Positions 32,190-39,917 of a stretch of 42,966 nucleotides of DNA are shown here, one piece after another. Source of the stretch: CAZIPZ01 sp964541075 (lineage in GTDB: Bacteria > Acidobacteriota > Terriglobia > 20CM-2-55-15); contig CAZIPZ010000005.1 in the NCBI GenBank assembly GCA_964541075.1, positions 1 to 42,966 of the forward strand, in the 5' to 3' direction. The position numbers were made by a program, and so were the translations under genes. Each line of letters opens with the position of its first letter. Positions within the stretch are counted from its first letter, which is position 1. Under the pieces are notes generated by a model that worked only from the letters and a program-made list of their open reading frames with translations, did not search any database and was not told the DNA's origin.

Positions 32190-33656
32190 GTGAAGTACCG
32201 GACAAAGCTTCGAATCGCCTTCGTATGCACCGGCATTGTGATCAATGTTTTATCGCTGGTGACCATCTATAAGATTTCCCATCGATACCTTCTGGACGAA
32301 TTCCGGTCGAAGGTGCTGTCCATTGCGACAACGACGGCTACGCTTATTGATGGGGACGAACATACTCAGATCAAGTCCGTGGATGACGAATCTTCGCCTC
32401 GATACACGGCCATACGTAGCGCACTGCGGCGTGTTCGTGATGAGAATCGGAAGGCTGGCGCCTATGTGAAGTACATCTACACCCTGGAGCGGATTCCGGG
32501 CACCCGATCCAACCTCCGATACGTTGTCGATCCGGAGGAGGACGATTCGCGAGCGCATGTCGGAGATTTCTTTCCTTATCCCGGAGAAAAACTTCTAGTC
32601 GACCGAGCGTGGGTTGAGGAGGAATTCTTCACCGATCACACGGGAAGCTGGCTCTCCGCATACGCACCTGTGAAAAACAGCAAAGGCGAGATGGTCGCGG
32701 TGATCGAGGTCGATGTCACCGCCGATGACGTTCGTGCGGATCTGCGGCCTTTGCTTTGGGCCAGCCTTGCGTCGCTTGTTGTTTCGGTAATTCTCGGGCT
32801 TTGCATGACCTTCTGGCTTTCCGGCCGCATATCGAAACCGCTCCTCTCACTCCAACGCACGCTTGAGCACATCGGCAGGGGTGATCTCACCGTTCGCTCG
32901 GACATCGCTACCAACGATGAATTCGGAGAAGTCTCAAAAACGGTTAACGCTATGGTCGAAGGACTTCGCGAACGGGAACAGGTTAAGTCCGCGTTCGCGC
33001 GGTTCGTTTCGCAGCAGGTGATGGAGACCATTATCGAGTCTGGCGCGTTGCCGACGGTCCATGGAGACCGGAAGCGAATCACCGTCCTGTTCTCGGACAT
33101 CCGGAATTTCACAACGGTGGCGGAATCCATGAAGCCGGAAGCCGTCGTCCAGATGCTCAACGACTACTTCAAGGAAATGGTCGACATTATTTTTCGAAAC
33201 AAGGGAACGCTGGATAAGTTCATGGGCGACGGCCTGATGGCTGTGTTCGGTGCGCCCGCTTCAGATGAGTTTCAAGAAGAGCACGCGATACAGGCGGCGG
33301 TCGAAATGCAACGCGAGCTCAAGCTACTGCGCAGCAAATGGCAAGCCGATGGCCGCCCCAGCGTCCACATTGGCGTCGGCGTTAATTCCGGCTTTGCCAT
33401 TGTTGGCAATATCGGTTCGAATGAACGCATGGAATATACGGCCATAGGCGATACGGTAAACATTGCCTCACGCCTGGAAAGCGCCACCAAAGAACTCGGT
33501 GTGGATATCCTCGTCAGCGAAGAAACATACAACGCCGTTCGCGGCTCATTTACTGCAACTCGAATGGGACCGATCCACGTGAAGGGTCGCAGCGAGCCCA
33601 TTACGACGTACGCCATCCAGGACGCTGCGCGAGCGACATCGGCGACCTCAGCTTAG
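32190..33656 (+). CDS. Membrane adenylate cyclase, class III, with extracytoplasmic sensor and HAMP
   Basis: The 488-residue protein has a membrane segment near the start (~8-29), an extracytoplasmic sensing domain (~30-185), a second membrane segment (~188-210), HAMP (~212-265) and a C-terminal class III cyclase domain (~290-475). Catalytic residues are intact: metal-binding Asp303 (FSDIRNFT) and Asp347 (KFMGDGLMAVFG), and Asn424 and Arg428 (GDTVNIASRLE). Lys343 and Asp421 are the pair that selects adenine, so the product should be cAMP. The GTG at 32190 is chosen because the hydrophobic segment then sits close to the start; earlier in-frame ATG codons overlap the divergent gene. cAMP made here could be read by the cyclic-nucleotide-binding protein at 16108-16650. 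Confidence 0.92.
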   Translation: MKYRTKLRIAFVCTGIVINVLSLVTIYKISHRYLLDEFRSKVLSIATTTATLIDGDEHTQIKSVDDESSPRYTAIRSALRRVRDENRKAGAYVKYIYTLERIPGTRSNLRYVVDPEEDDSRAHVGDFFPYPGEKLLVDRAWVEEEFFTDHTGSWLSAYAPVKNSKGEMVAVIEVDVTADDVRADLRPLLWASLASLVVSVILGLCMTFWLSGRISKPLLSLQRTLEHIGRGDLTVRSDIATNDEFGEVSKTVNAMVEGLREREQVKSAFARFVSQQVMETIIESGALPTVHGDRKRITVLFSDIRNFTTVAESMKPEAVVQMLNDYFKEMVDIIFRNKGTLDKFMGDGLMAVFGAPASDEFQEEHAIQAAVEMQRELKLLRSKWQADGRPSVHIGVGVNSGFAIVGNIGSNERMEYTAIGDTVNIASRLESATKELGVDILVSEETYNAVRGSFTATRMGPIHVKGRSEPITTYAIQDAARATSATSA

Positions 33657-33834
33657 CGCGCCTTCGCTTTCTTTCTCGCCCTTACCAGTTACTGCCTTTA
33701 CGGTTGACTTCCACTGCCGTTTCCATCTTCCACCTGAGAGGAACGCGGATTCCTCTCTTAGGGCATCGAATCCCCTGGCAGACGCTGGCTTCCACCTGAT
33801 TGGCGCGGAGATCGATCTTGCTGGAACCGGCATC

Positions 33835-34491
33835 ATGAATGCTGATGGTAAGCGTATGACACCCTGGAACTTGAGTTTCAAGAGGCGCAGTCTGAAGGCG
33901 GCCTTTCTGATTTTAGCTCTCCTGTCAGCAGGGTTTGTCGCTAATGCGCAAACGAGTCCTTCACAGGCTGACCCTTATGCGCCTTTGCCTCCCAGGTCAA
34001 AAGCCGCAATCTTTGGAAGGAGAATCGTTGCGCCTTCTGGATTCGCGAAATCAGCTGTCACAGCTGGAATCAACCAGTGGCAGGATTCACCGCACGAGTG
34101 GGGGCAAGGTCTAGGCGGATATGGAAAAAGGTATGGTCATAAAATCGCGAACCGAAGTGTGGAGAACGCGATAGGAATGGCGGTGGCTATAACTACCCGC
34201 GAGGACCCGCGATACTTTCGTTCGCGAGATTCCGCTTTCGGACACAGGCTGCGGCATGCGTTGGTTTCCGCATTACTGACGCGCACCGACGGAGGGGGCA
34301 GCAGGGTTGCACTATGGAGGCTCAGCGGCAACTATGGCGCACAGTTCGTGTCCAACGCCTGGCGGCCGGATCGCTACACCGACACAAGGGACACTCTTCG
34401 CAGAGGGACCGTCTCTATTGGATACGACGGCATTTCAAACCTGCTAAAGGAATTCTGGCCGGATATCCGGCGGCGCGTGTTTCACAGATAG
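33835..34491 (+). CDS. Exported envelope protein of an acidobacterial family
   Basis: The 218-residue product has a signal peptide (AAFLILALLSAGFVANAQ, cleavage near residue 39). The mature part carries KSAVTAGINQWQDSPHEWG, GLGGYGKRYGHKIANRSVEN, REDPRYFRSRDSAFGHRLRH, LLTRTDGGGSR and VSNAWRPDRYTD, ending in LLKEFWPDIRRR. This ordered set matches a conserved family of uncharacterised exported or outer-membrane-associated proteins that I know mainly from Acidobacteriota; this supports the taxonomic guess. No enzyme motif is present. Start is ATG 33835 or the in-frame ATG 33856; both leave a working signal peptide. The 178-base interval upstream shows no assignable element. Confidence 0.8.
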   Translation: MNADGKRMTPWNLSFKRRSLKAAFLILALLSAGFVANAQTSPSQADPYAPLPPRSKAAIFGRRIVAPSGFAKSAVTAGINQWQDSPHEWGQGLGGYGKRYGHKIANRSVENAIGMAVAITTREDPRYFRSRDSAFGHRLRHALVSALLTRTDGGGSRVALWRLSGNYGAQFVSNAWRPDRYTDTRDTLRRGTVSIGYDGISNLLKEFWPDIRRRVFHR

Positions 34492-34646
34492 CGTAATAGC
34501 GACCCGGCTGGCGTCCAAGCCCCGATCGCCAGTCGAGATAGTCGACTTCCACTGAGGTTGCCATGTGCACACCATCCACCAGGTTGATTATGGCAAGTGG
34601 CTCCTGCGGACAGCAGTCGTGAGACCATGCGACGATCATCTTGATC

Positions 34647-37600
34647 TCAAGCCTCAACGACCTTTTGAATAAGGTACGTGAGTTCAAAACGTCCGGAATC
34701 CGCTGTAATGGTGTGGATGCCGATGCCTATATTTCCAGCGCCTAAATCACTCCCAAAACTGTCTATGGCGGTTCCGAGCAGGTTTTTGGATATTGTGTCG
34801 TCATCAGTCACCGTGAACGTCAAATCGATGGACGGGTTTTCCGGATCATAGAAGATCGTTTTCTTCCACCTTGGGCCGCCCAGAAAGATATCGCTCCTGA
34901 TGTCGTCATTGGAACTGGGGCCGTCGCTGCCGGCTTTCATTTTCACGCTCGGTCCGGTCGATACTCCATTCACAATGCCTTCGCAAACAACGTCGCCGCG
35001 ACTAAACCAATCGCGATCGTTGAAGACATGGACCTTTATGAACTTTACGACGACGTGCGAGCGAGATTCCTCGATGACGCTCCAATTTGCGAAAAATTTC
35101 TCGCTACCGGCTTTGACGCGATGATTGCCCACGCTCCAACCGTCTAAGGCTGAATAGCTCTCTTCCGAAACCCCAAGGGATTCGTTCTTGTTGTTGTCAC
35201 GCTCCGTGCCGGAAATCTTAACCGTTAGGTCCTGGTCTTCTCGCAGCCAGATCGTCCGGCTATTTAACGGTTCACCCAAGAAAATGGTATCGCCCGAAGA
35301 TACCTTGTACTCTGGGCTCTTGAGCACAGTTACTCCGTTGACGCTGCCGGTGAGCGTTATCTCGCCGTTTGATGTGCTGTCGGCGTCGTCTAGAATTTCA
35401 ACTGACGAGAACGCGACCGTGATTTTGTGCATTCCGGGCAAATCAGGGACGGACTCAGGCGTAGCCGGCTCGATGAGAAATCGAACTCGAAAGCTTCCGT
35501 TCGGAGAAGTCGCCAGGTGCTCACCTAGTCCCCACGCTTCACCCATGCTAAATGTGTCTTCAAACCGATCCAGTACTTCGTAAGCGTATTGATCCTCATC
35601 ATAGGTCGTGAATGACACGCTCAGCGACTCTCCTCTATTGAGCCCCGGCTTCAGGATCCACTGGCTTCCCACGAGCGAAACGGTTTCACCCTTCTTGACC
35701 TTGATCAAGGAACTCATGCCCGTTCGTTCTTGATTGGCGCCGCCGAGGAAATAGATTTCTCCTTCACTGGACACGTCGCCATCGTCGATTACTGTAACCT
35801 CCTTGAATGTGACGAGGAGTTGATTGTTCTTTTCCTCGCTTGGGACCCAAATCCGGCAGTGGAGTTCGAAATCCTCCGAGTCGGCATTCAGGACTTGGAC
35901 CTCCGTCGGCCAAGGCAATGAAAAATTACTGTTCACCACGCCGAGGCTCTTATGATCATTGTCCTTAGCCTCGAACACCTCGAATCTAACGTTGAGAGCT
36001 TCGCCATCATCGAGCCACACCTGGCGTTGCCATGCGATCGAATCGAGCACGATAGAATCTCCGCGTCCCGCCTTGTACTTTTCACTATCGTCTAATGGCC
36101 AGCCATTGATTGAAGCAGTACACCAGAAAGAGCCCCGGGCAAGCGCGGCGTGATCGTGGCGGATGATCGCTTCTTCAAGCCGCACCATGGCCGTGACCTC
36201 GCCGGATATAGCGGGATCCAACACTCGCAGGTTGAAGCTGAAGTTGCCGTTGGAATCTGAAATAACGTGATTGCCGAGTCCAAAGTCAGCATCGGCGCCA
36301 AATGATGCCAATGCAGTGCCGAGATCGTCGTCGTTATCGTGTTTCAGGTCATCTGTTTTCCGATCCACGTCCGTGACCGATGCCGTTATGTCCAGCGTGG
36401 AATCAATAGGAACCTTCACTTCTGTGCGCCAGTGAGATCCAAACAGCGGCAGAGTGGCGCCCGAAGAAGTATCGATTGTTTCGCCTGCGCCCAGATGACG
36501 TCCATTAACAACGGCGCTCGCCAGGATCTCGCCCGCGCCGAAGAAGTCGCCGTCGCTTTTGATCAGAACCGATTCAAAGACGACAAGCCGGCTTACCGTT
36601 TCCGCAGGTTCGGCCTGTCCACCACCGCCGCCGCCGGAACCAGGAGTCTCAGGTTCGACGACGTCGAGATCTTCAATCCGAATCGTGACGACAAAATTGC
36701 GAGATTCCGCCTCGACCTCAATGTCGGATTGGTCAAACTCCGCATCAAACGGCTTCGTAAGCAACGCTTCGCCTAATGAATCGCGTTGGCTAGGATCCAC
36801 ATCCCAGCCAACGAAGCGGACGGCCAACTGCTGACCGCTAGGTAAAAACAGTTCGGTCTGCAGCAAGTCGCCATTGATGTCCCTCGGGACTACGGTCGGA
36901 TCTTCGCCTCCTGCGGCTTTGGTTTCTGTGCTCGTCGCTGTGGGCTGCCCATTGACGACTCCATAGAACTGAACTTCCCCTTTACCAAACATTTCCTGAT
37001 CGCGAAGGACCTTCACGCTTGGGAAGGTCACTCGGAGGTGACGGCTGCCCTCGCTCGCGGCCTCGTCCATAAGGACGCGAAAATTTATAGTGAAGTTCCC
37101 TTTGCTCGAAGGAAGAGCGAACGTTTCGGAAGACTTGAAGCTGGGTGCATCCCGCTCGAAATCCACCACACCGAGCGATTGAAATCCGCCGATGGTCTCG
37201 CGATCCCGCGCCTCGAAGGTGATCTTGATCGATTGAGTGTCCAGCAGGTTCAACGTCGTCCGCCACATGGCGCCCGCGAGAGGGACTACCATTCCACTTG
37301 CTGCATCCGCCTCTTCCGAGAATTCCGAAGGAAAGCCATTGACAATCGACCTGAAGGACAGCTCCCCTTGCCCGGGCCAGTCCGAATCATCATGAATCTC
37401 GACAAAATCGAAGATCACCTGGAATCGTTTTGACCCTGGCGCGGGGTCTACAAATACGGCTCGAGTGTTGTCGATCGTGATCGATCCAAATGGAGAATTT
37501 ACGCCGGCCAGGTCGGCCAGCCCAAGGAGCCTGTTGAGCTGCCCGGTGACGAGTTCCAGCGAGTCCGTCAACAGGCTGATGAAGGTTCCGTTGAGAAGCT

Positions 37601-38072
37601 CCTCCTCGACCGTCTTCCGGTAAGCCTCTAGCAAGGCGGGTCCATCGAACTCTAAAACGAGCTCGATCTCCCAGACCACGTTGCTTCCCGCGTCAATGGA
37701 AGGAATCAGAAATACATCAAGTTCAAGGTGTTTAAGGTTGAAGTCGACGCCGCCACGAATCTCAGTGCCTTCCTCTTCGAAGATTGTTCGTAGGAGCAAC
37801 GCGCCGCCATGTCTCGACGTCCATTCCGCGGTGATTTGACTCAAGTGAACGTCGTTGACCAGCACGCGGAATGGCCCAACATCGATTGGATCAAGCGATT
37901 GTGGAGGCGGCGGCTCACCCGCTCCAAGACCACGCACTCGGTTTCCCCAGTCGACGATGATTGTTCCAGTTCCCGTGTAAACCGAGACCTCGAGTTCCGC
38001 TTGCAGCGTGCTGATAACCAGGCCGAATAAAGTCGATTGATCCATCAAATCCGCATTGGTGATCGTAATCAT
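34647..38072 (-). CDS. 1141-residue protein with seven tandem beta-sandwich modules
   Basis: No family is recognised. An N-terminal ~230-residue region (MITITNADLMDQSTLFGLVI and onward) is followed by seven modules of about 120-135 residues. Each has a strand ending in an acidic turn (VEILDDADSTSNGE, VTVIDDGDVSSEGE, VHVFNDRDWFSRGD), a GxVNG or related element, a charged KxxxGD turn, a second acidic turn (DVDPSQRDSLG, ERDNNKNESLG) and a GxHxxxxxxGxF closing strand. The Asp-rich loops resemble calcium-binding beta-sandwiches of the C2 or Calx-beta type. A Gly/Pro linker interrupts modules 2 and 3. There is no signal peptide. ATG 38072 has a strong GGAGG five bases upstream; the longer frame from 38180 is less likely. 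Function, possibly adhesive or a T6SS-type cargo, is unknown. Confidence 0.8.
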   Translation of the reverse strand: MITITNADLMDQSTLFGLVISTLQAELEVSVYTGTGTIIVDWGNRVRGLGAGEPPPPQSLDPIDVGPFRVLVNDVHLSQITAEWTSRHGGALLLRTIFEEEGTEIRGGVDFNLKHLELDVFLIPSIDAGSNVVWEIELVLEFDGPALLEAYRKTVEEELLNGTFISLLTDSLELVTGQLNRLLGLADLAGVNSPFGSITIDNTRAVFVDPAPGSKRFQVIFDFVEIHDDSDWPGQGELSFRSIVNGFPSEFSEEADAASGMVVPLAGAMWRTTLNLLDTQSIKITFEARDRETIGGFQSLGVVDFERDAPSFKSSETFALPSSKGNFTINFRVLMDEAASEGSRHLRVTFPSVKVLRDQEMFGKGEVQFYGVVNGQPTATSTETKAAGGEDPTVVPRDINGDLLQTELFLPSGQQLAVRFVGWDVDPSQRDSLGEALLTKPFDAEFDQSDIEVEAESRNFVVTIRIEDLDVVEPETPGSGGGGGGQAEPAETVSRLVVFESVLIKSDGDFFGAGEILASAVVNGRHLGAGETIDTSSGATLPLFGSHWRTEVKVPIDSTLDITASVTDVDRKTDDLKHDNDDDLGTALASFGADADFGLGNHVISDSNGNFSFNLRVLDPAISGEVTAMVRLEEAIIRHDHAALARGSFWCTASINGWPLDDSEKYKAGRGDSIVLDSIAWQRQVWLDDGEALNVRFEVFEAKDNDHKSLGVVNSNFSLPWPTEVQVLNADSEDFELHCRIWVPSEEKNNQLLVTFKEVTVIDDGDVSSEGEIYFLGGANQERTGMSSLIKVKKGETVSLVGSQWILKPGLNRGESLSVSFTTYDEDQYAYEVLDRFEDTFSMGEAWGLGEHLATSPNGSFRVRFLIEPATPESVPDLPGMHKITVAFSSVEILDDADSTSNGEITLTGSVNGVTVLKSPEYKVSSGDTIFLGEPLNSRTIWLREDQDLTVKISGTERDNNKNESLGVSEESYSALDGWSVGNHRVKAGSEKFFANWSVIEESRSHVVVKFIKVHVFNDRDWFSRGDVVCEGIVNGVSTGPSVKMKAGSDGPSSNDDIRSDIFLGGPRWKKTIFYDPENPSIDLTFTVTDDDTISKNLLGTAIDSFGSDLGAGNIGIGIHTITADSGRFELTYLIQKVVEA

Positions 38073-38137
38073 GAGACCTCCACTAAAGAACGGTCGTCCT
38101 TCAAACAGGGAACGTGCTGGCAAAGAAGAGATTTTGA

Positions 38138-38155
38138 TCCACCATGAGAGGTGGA
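38138..38155. promoter_or_regulatory. Inverted repeat between divergent genes
   Basis: TCCACC-ATGAGA-GGTGGA forms a 6-base perfect inverted repeat with a 6-base loop, in the 217-base gap between the divergent seven-module protein gene and the cupredoxin gene. No T-run follows it, so an operator is more likely than a terminator. I see no other clear signal in the gap. Confidence 0.25.
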
Positions 38156-38289
38156 GCAACGAGAGATTCAGTGGTCGCATCGGCGGACTGTTGCACCAAG
38201 CCCTAGGATTTCCACCACATGCAGGAGTCCGGGCATCATTCCCAAAAACTCCTTACAGATCTTTCCAGAGCTTGCCGATATAGGTATCC

Positions 38290-38889
38290 ATGAAGGTTAC
38301 GACGACCAATGCGGTGGCTGCTCTTTGTGGAATCCTGGTCATTTGTAATGGACTGCTGATTCTTGGTGCAGATGCTGTTGTTGATGTCCAGGGACGTCTG
38401 TTCGTTGCAGGTAAGCCTGGCGGCAATGCCGTGATCTGGCTTGAAGCGCCGGGCGCTCCGAGACCGACCCGGCAGATCGTGCTCGACCAGAGAAACCTAG
38501 CGTTTTCTCCGACAGTTCTGGCGGTGCAGGTGGGATCGACTGTGCGGTTTCCGAACAATGACACCGTATTGCACAACGTGTTTTCCTTCCGCGACGGCAA
38601 GAAGTTCGACCTCGGTTTGTATCCCGTTGGTCAGGTTCGGGACGTGAAATTCGACCAGGCCGGCGTCAGCCGGTTGTTTTGCAATATCCATCCCGGTATG
38701 GCCGCTTATATCGTTGTCGTCGATAGTCCTTACTACGCGGTGATTAATCGCCAAGGTGAATTCTCATTACTTGGAGTACCCGCGGGACAGTACATCTACC
38801 ATGCGTGGCGAGCAGGCGCAGGAACGACTACGGGCAAAATTACGGTTGCACCTAACGCCAGTTTGGAGGTCCAGTGGCCTACCGACTGA
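38290..38889 (+). CDS. Exported cupredoxin (plastocyanin/amicyanin-like)
   Basis: The 199-residue protein has a signal peptide (NAVAALCGILVICNGLLILG, cleaved about residue 28) and a cupredoxin domain with a complete type 1 copper site: His95 (TVLHNVFSF), Cys131, His134 and Met137 (LFCNIHPGM). The C-x2-H-x2-M spacing is that of amicyanin, and databases often call such proteins 'methylamine utilization protein', although no methylamine dehydrogenase genes are present. Residues ~145-198 add a carboxypeptidase-regulatory-like tail (RQGEFSLLGVPAGQYIYHAW). It is probably a periplasmic electron carrier or copper protein. Its stop overlaps the porin start by 16 bases, so cupredoxin, porin and kinase form one operon. 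Confidence 0.9.
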   Translation: MKVTTTNAVAALCGILVICNGLLILGADAVVDVQGRLFVAGKPGGNAVIWLEAPGAPRPTRQIVLDQRNLAFSPTVLAVQVGSTVRFPNNDTVLHNVFSFRDGKKFDLGLYPVGQVRDVKFDQAGVSRLFCNIHPGMAAYIVVVDSPYYAVINRQGEFSLLGVPAGQYIYHAWRAGAGTTTGKITVAPNASLEVQWPTD

Positions 38890-39905
38890 GCGCTCTTGTC
38901 ACCTTAGTTCTTTGCGTTCCCGTTTTGGGTGTAGTTTCGGGAACAATGGCCCAATCGTTGACGACGGAAGCTACGGTCACCACCGGAGTGAGCACGGATG
39001 ACGTTATTGTCGCTGCGACCCAGGTCCGCGCATTTGGCGAATATCGCGGCTGGCGCTTCTACAGCGATACGTCTTTCGCCGTCCGAGGTGAATCCAAATC
39101 CGACGCGTTTGGAGCCGCTTACCCGTATGCCCCGAAGGCAAGCCTTCTGGAATTGAAAGTCGAAAAGACCTATGTCCAAGGACAACGGCTGCTTGGCATT
39201 CGCATGGGTCGATATCGGACTCCGTTCGGCATCCATAGCGGCAGCGATCAGGGCTATGTGGGTTTCCTTCGGGCGCCGCTGATTCGCAACAGCTATTACT
39301 GGGCTCTATCCAACAACTATCTTGAGACTGGGGCAAGCATTTTGGCCGGAACCACATGGCTCTCTGCCGAGGCAAGCGCCGGTGTCGCGAATGATCAGGA
39401 CGAGTTGTATCGCCCGGGCGGCGTGAACACCGTCGTACGCGTGCAGGGCTCAGGCGGCCCATTAATTGTCGGTGCGAGTTATATACGGACAAGGCCGTCC
39501 AAAAACCAACGCTTCGCATCAGGTTTCGCAAAATTCACCGGCGTGGATTTCCGCCTGATGAAAAGCGGAGTGCAACTTCGCGGAGAATGGATCAACGGTA
39601 AGCCCTTCGACGTTGCGAAGACACGTGGCGGGTATGCGGACCTGATTGTCCATAAGGTTCCAATGGGTCCGGTTACGGCCGTGGCCCGCATCGAACGCAT
39701 CGACTATTTTGCCGGACGATTTTCCAAGTTTCCCCGTTACTACACCTTAGGTGCAAGAATCCGGGTGACCTCCGCTTTAATGGCCCAAGTGAACTACATC
39801 AAGCGGTCCGGAACTCAATCGCGAGATTCCCGCCGCGCGTCATTGGACGTAGGCCTCAGTTATACGCTTCGCGCAGAGTCGTTGTTTGGCCGACAAGGTC
39901 ATTGA
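38874..39905 (+). CDS. Outer-membrane porin-like beta-barrel
   Basis: The 343-residue product has a signal peptide (LVTLVLCVPVLGVVSGTMAQ) and a mature part of alternating hydrophobic strands with aromatic girdles (YRGWRFYSDTSFAVRG, GIRMGRYRTPFGIHSG, YYWALSNNYLETGAS), ending LDVGLSYTLRAESLF. This is typical of an outer-membrane barrel, though no specific porin family is recognised. The GTG at 38874 is fixed by GGAGG five bases upstream and overlaps the end of the cupredoxin gene in another frame. The histidine kinase starts 12 bases after its stop. The triple suggests that the kinase monitors the envelope or a metal substrate handled by the cupredoxin and barrel; this is inference. Confidence 0.8.
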   Translation: MAYRLSALVTLVLCVPVLGVVSGTMAQSLTTEATVTTGVSTDDVIVAATQVRAFGEYRGWRFYSDTSFAVRGESKSDAFGAAYPYAPKASLLELKVEKTYVQGQRLLGIRMGRYRTPFGIHSGSDQGYVGFLRAPLIRNSYYWALSNNYLETGASILAGTTWLSAEASAGVANDQDELYRPGGVNTVVRVQGSGGPLIVGASYIRTRPSKNQRFASGFAKFTGVDFRLMKSGVQLRGEWINGKPFDVAKTRGGYADLIVHKVPMGPVTAVARIERIDYFAGRFSKFPRYYTLGARIRVTSALMAQVNYIKRSGTQSRDSRRASLDVGLSYTLRAESLFGRQGH

Positions 39906-39917
39906 CAGAGAGATAAC

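Noticed and set aside
34415..34639. Possible 74-residue minus-strand gene after the seven-module protein
   Set aside because: Starts eight bases after the preceding stop but overlaps the conserved end of the acidobacterial envelope gene, has only a weak ribosome site and no recognisable motif; not supported enough to list.
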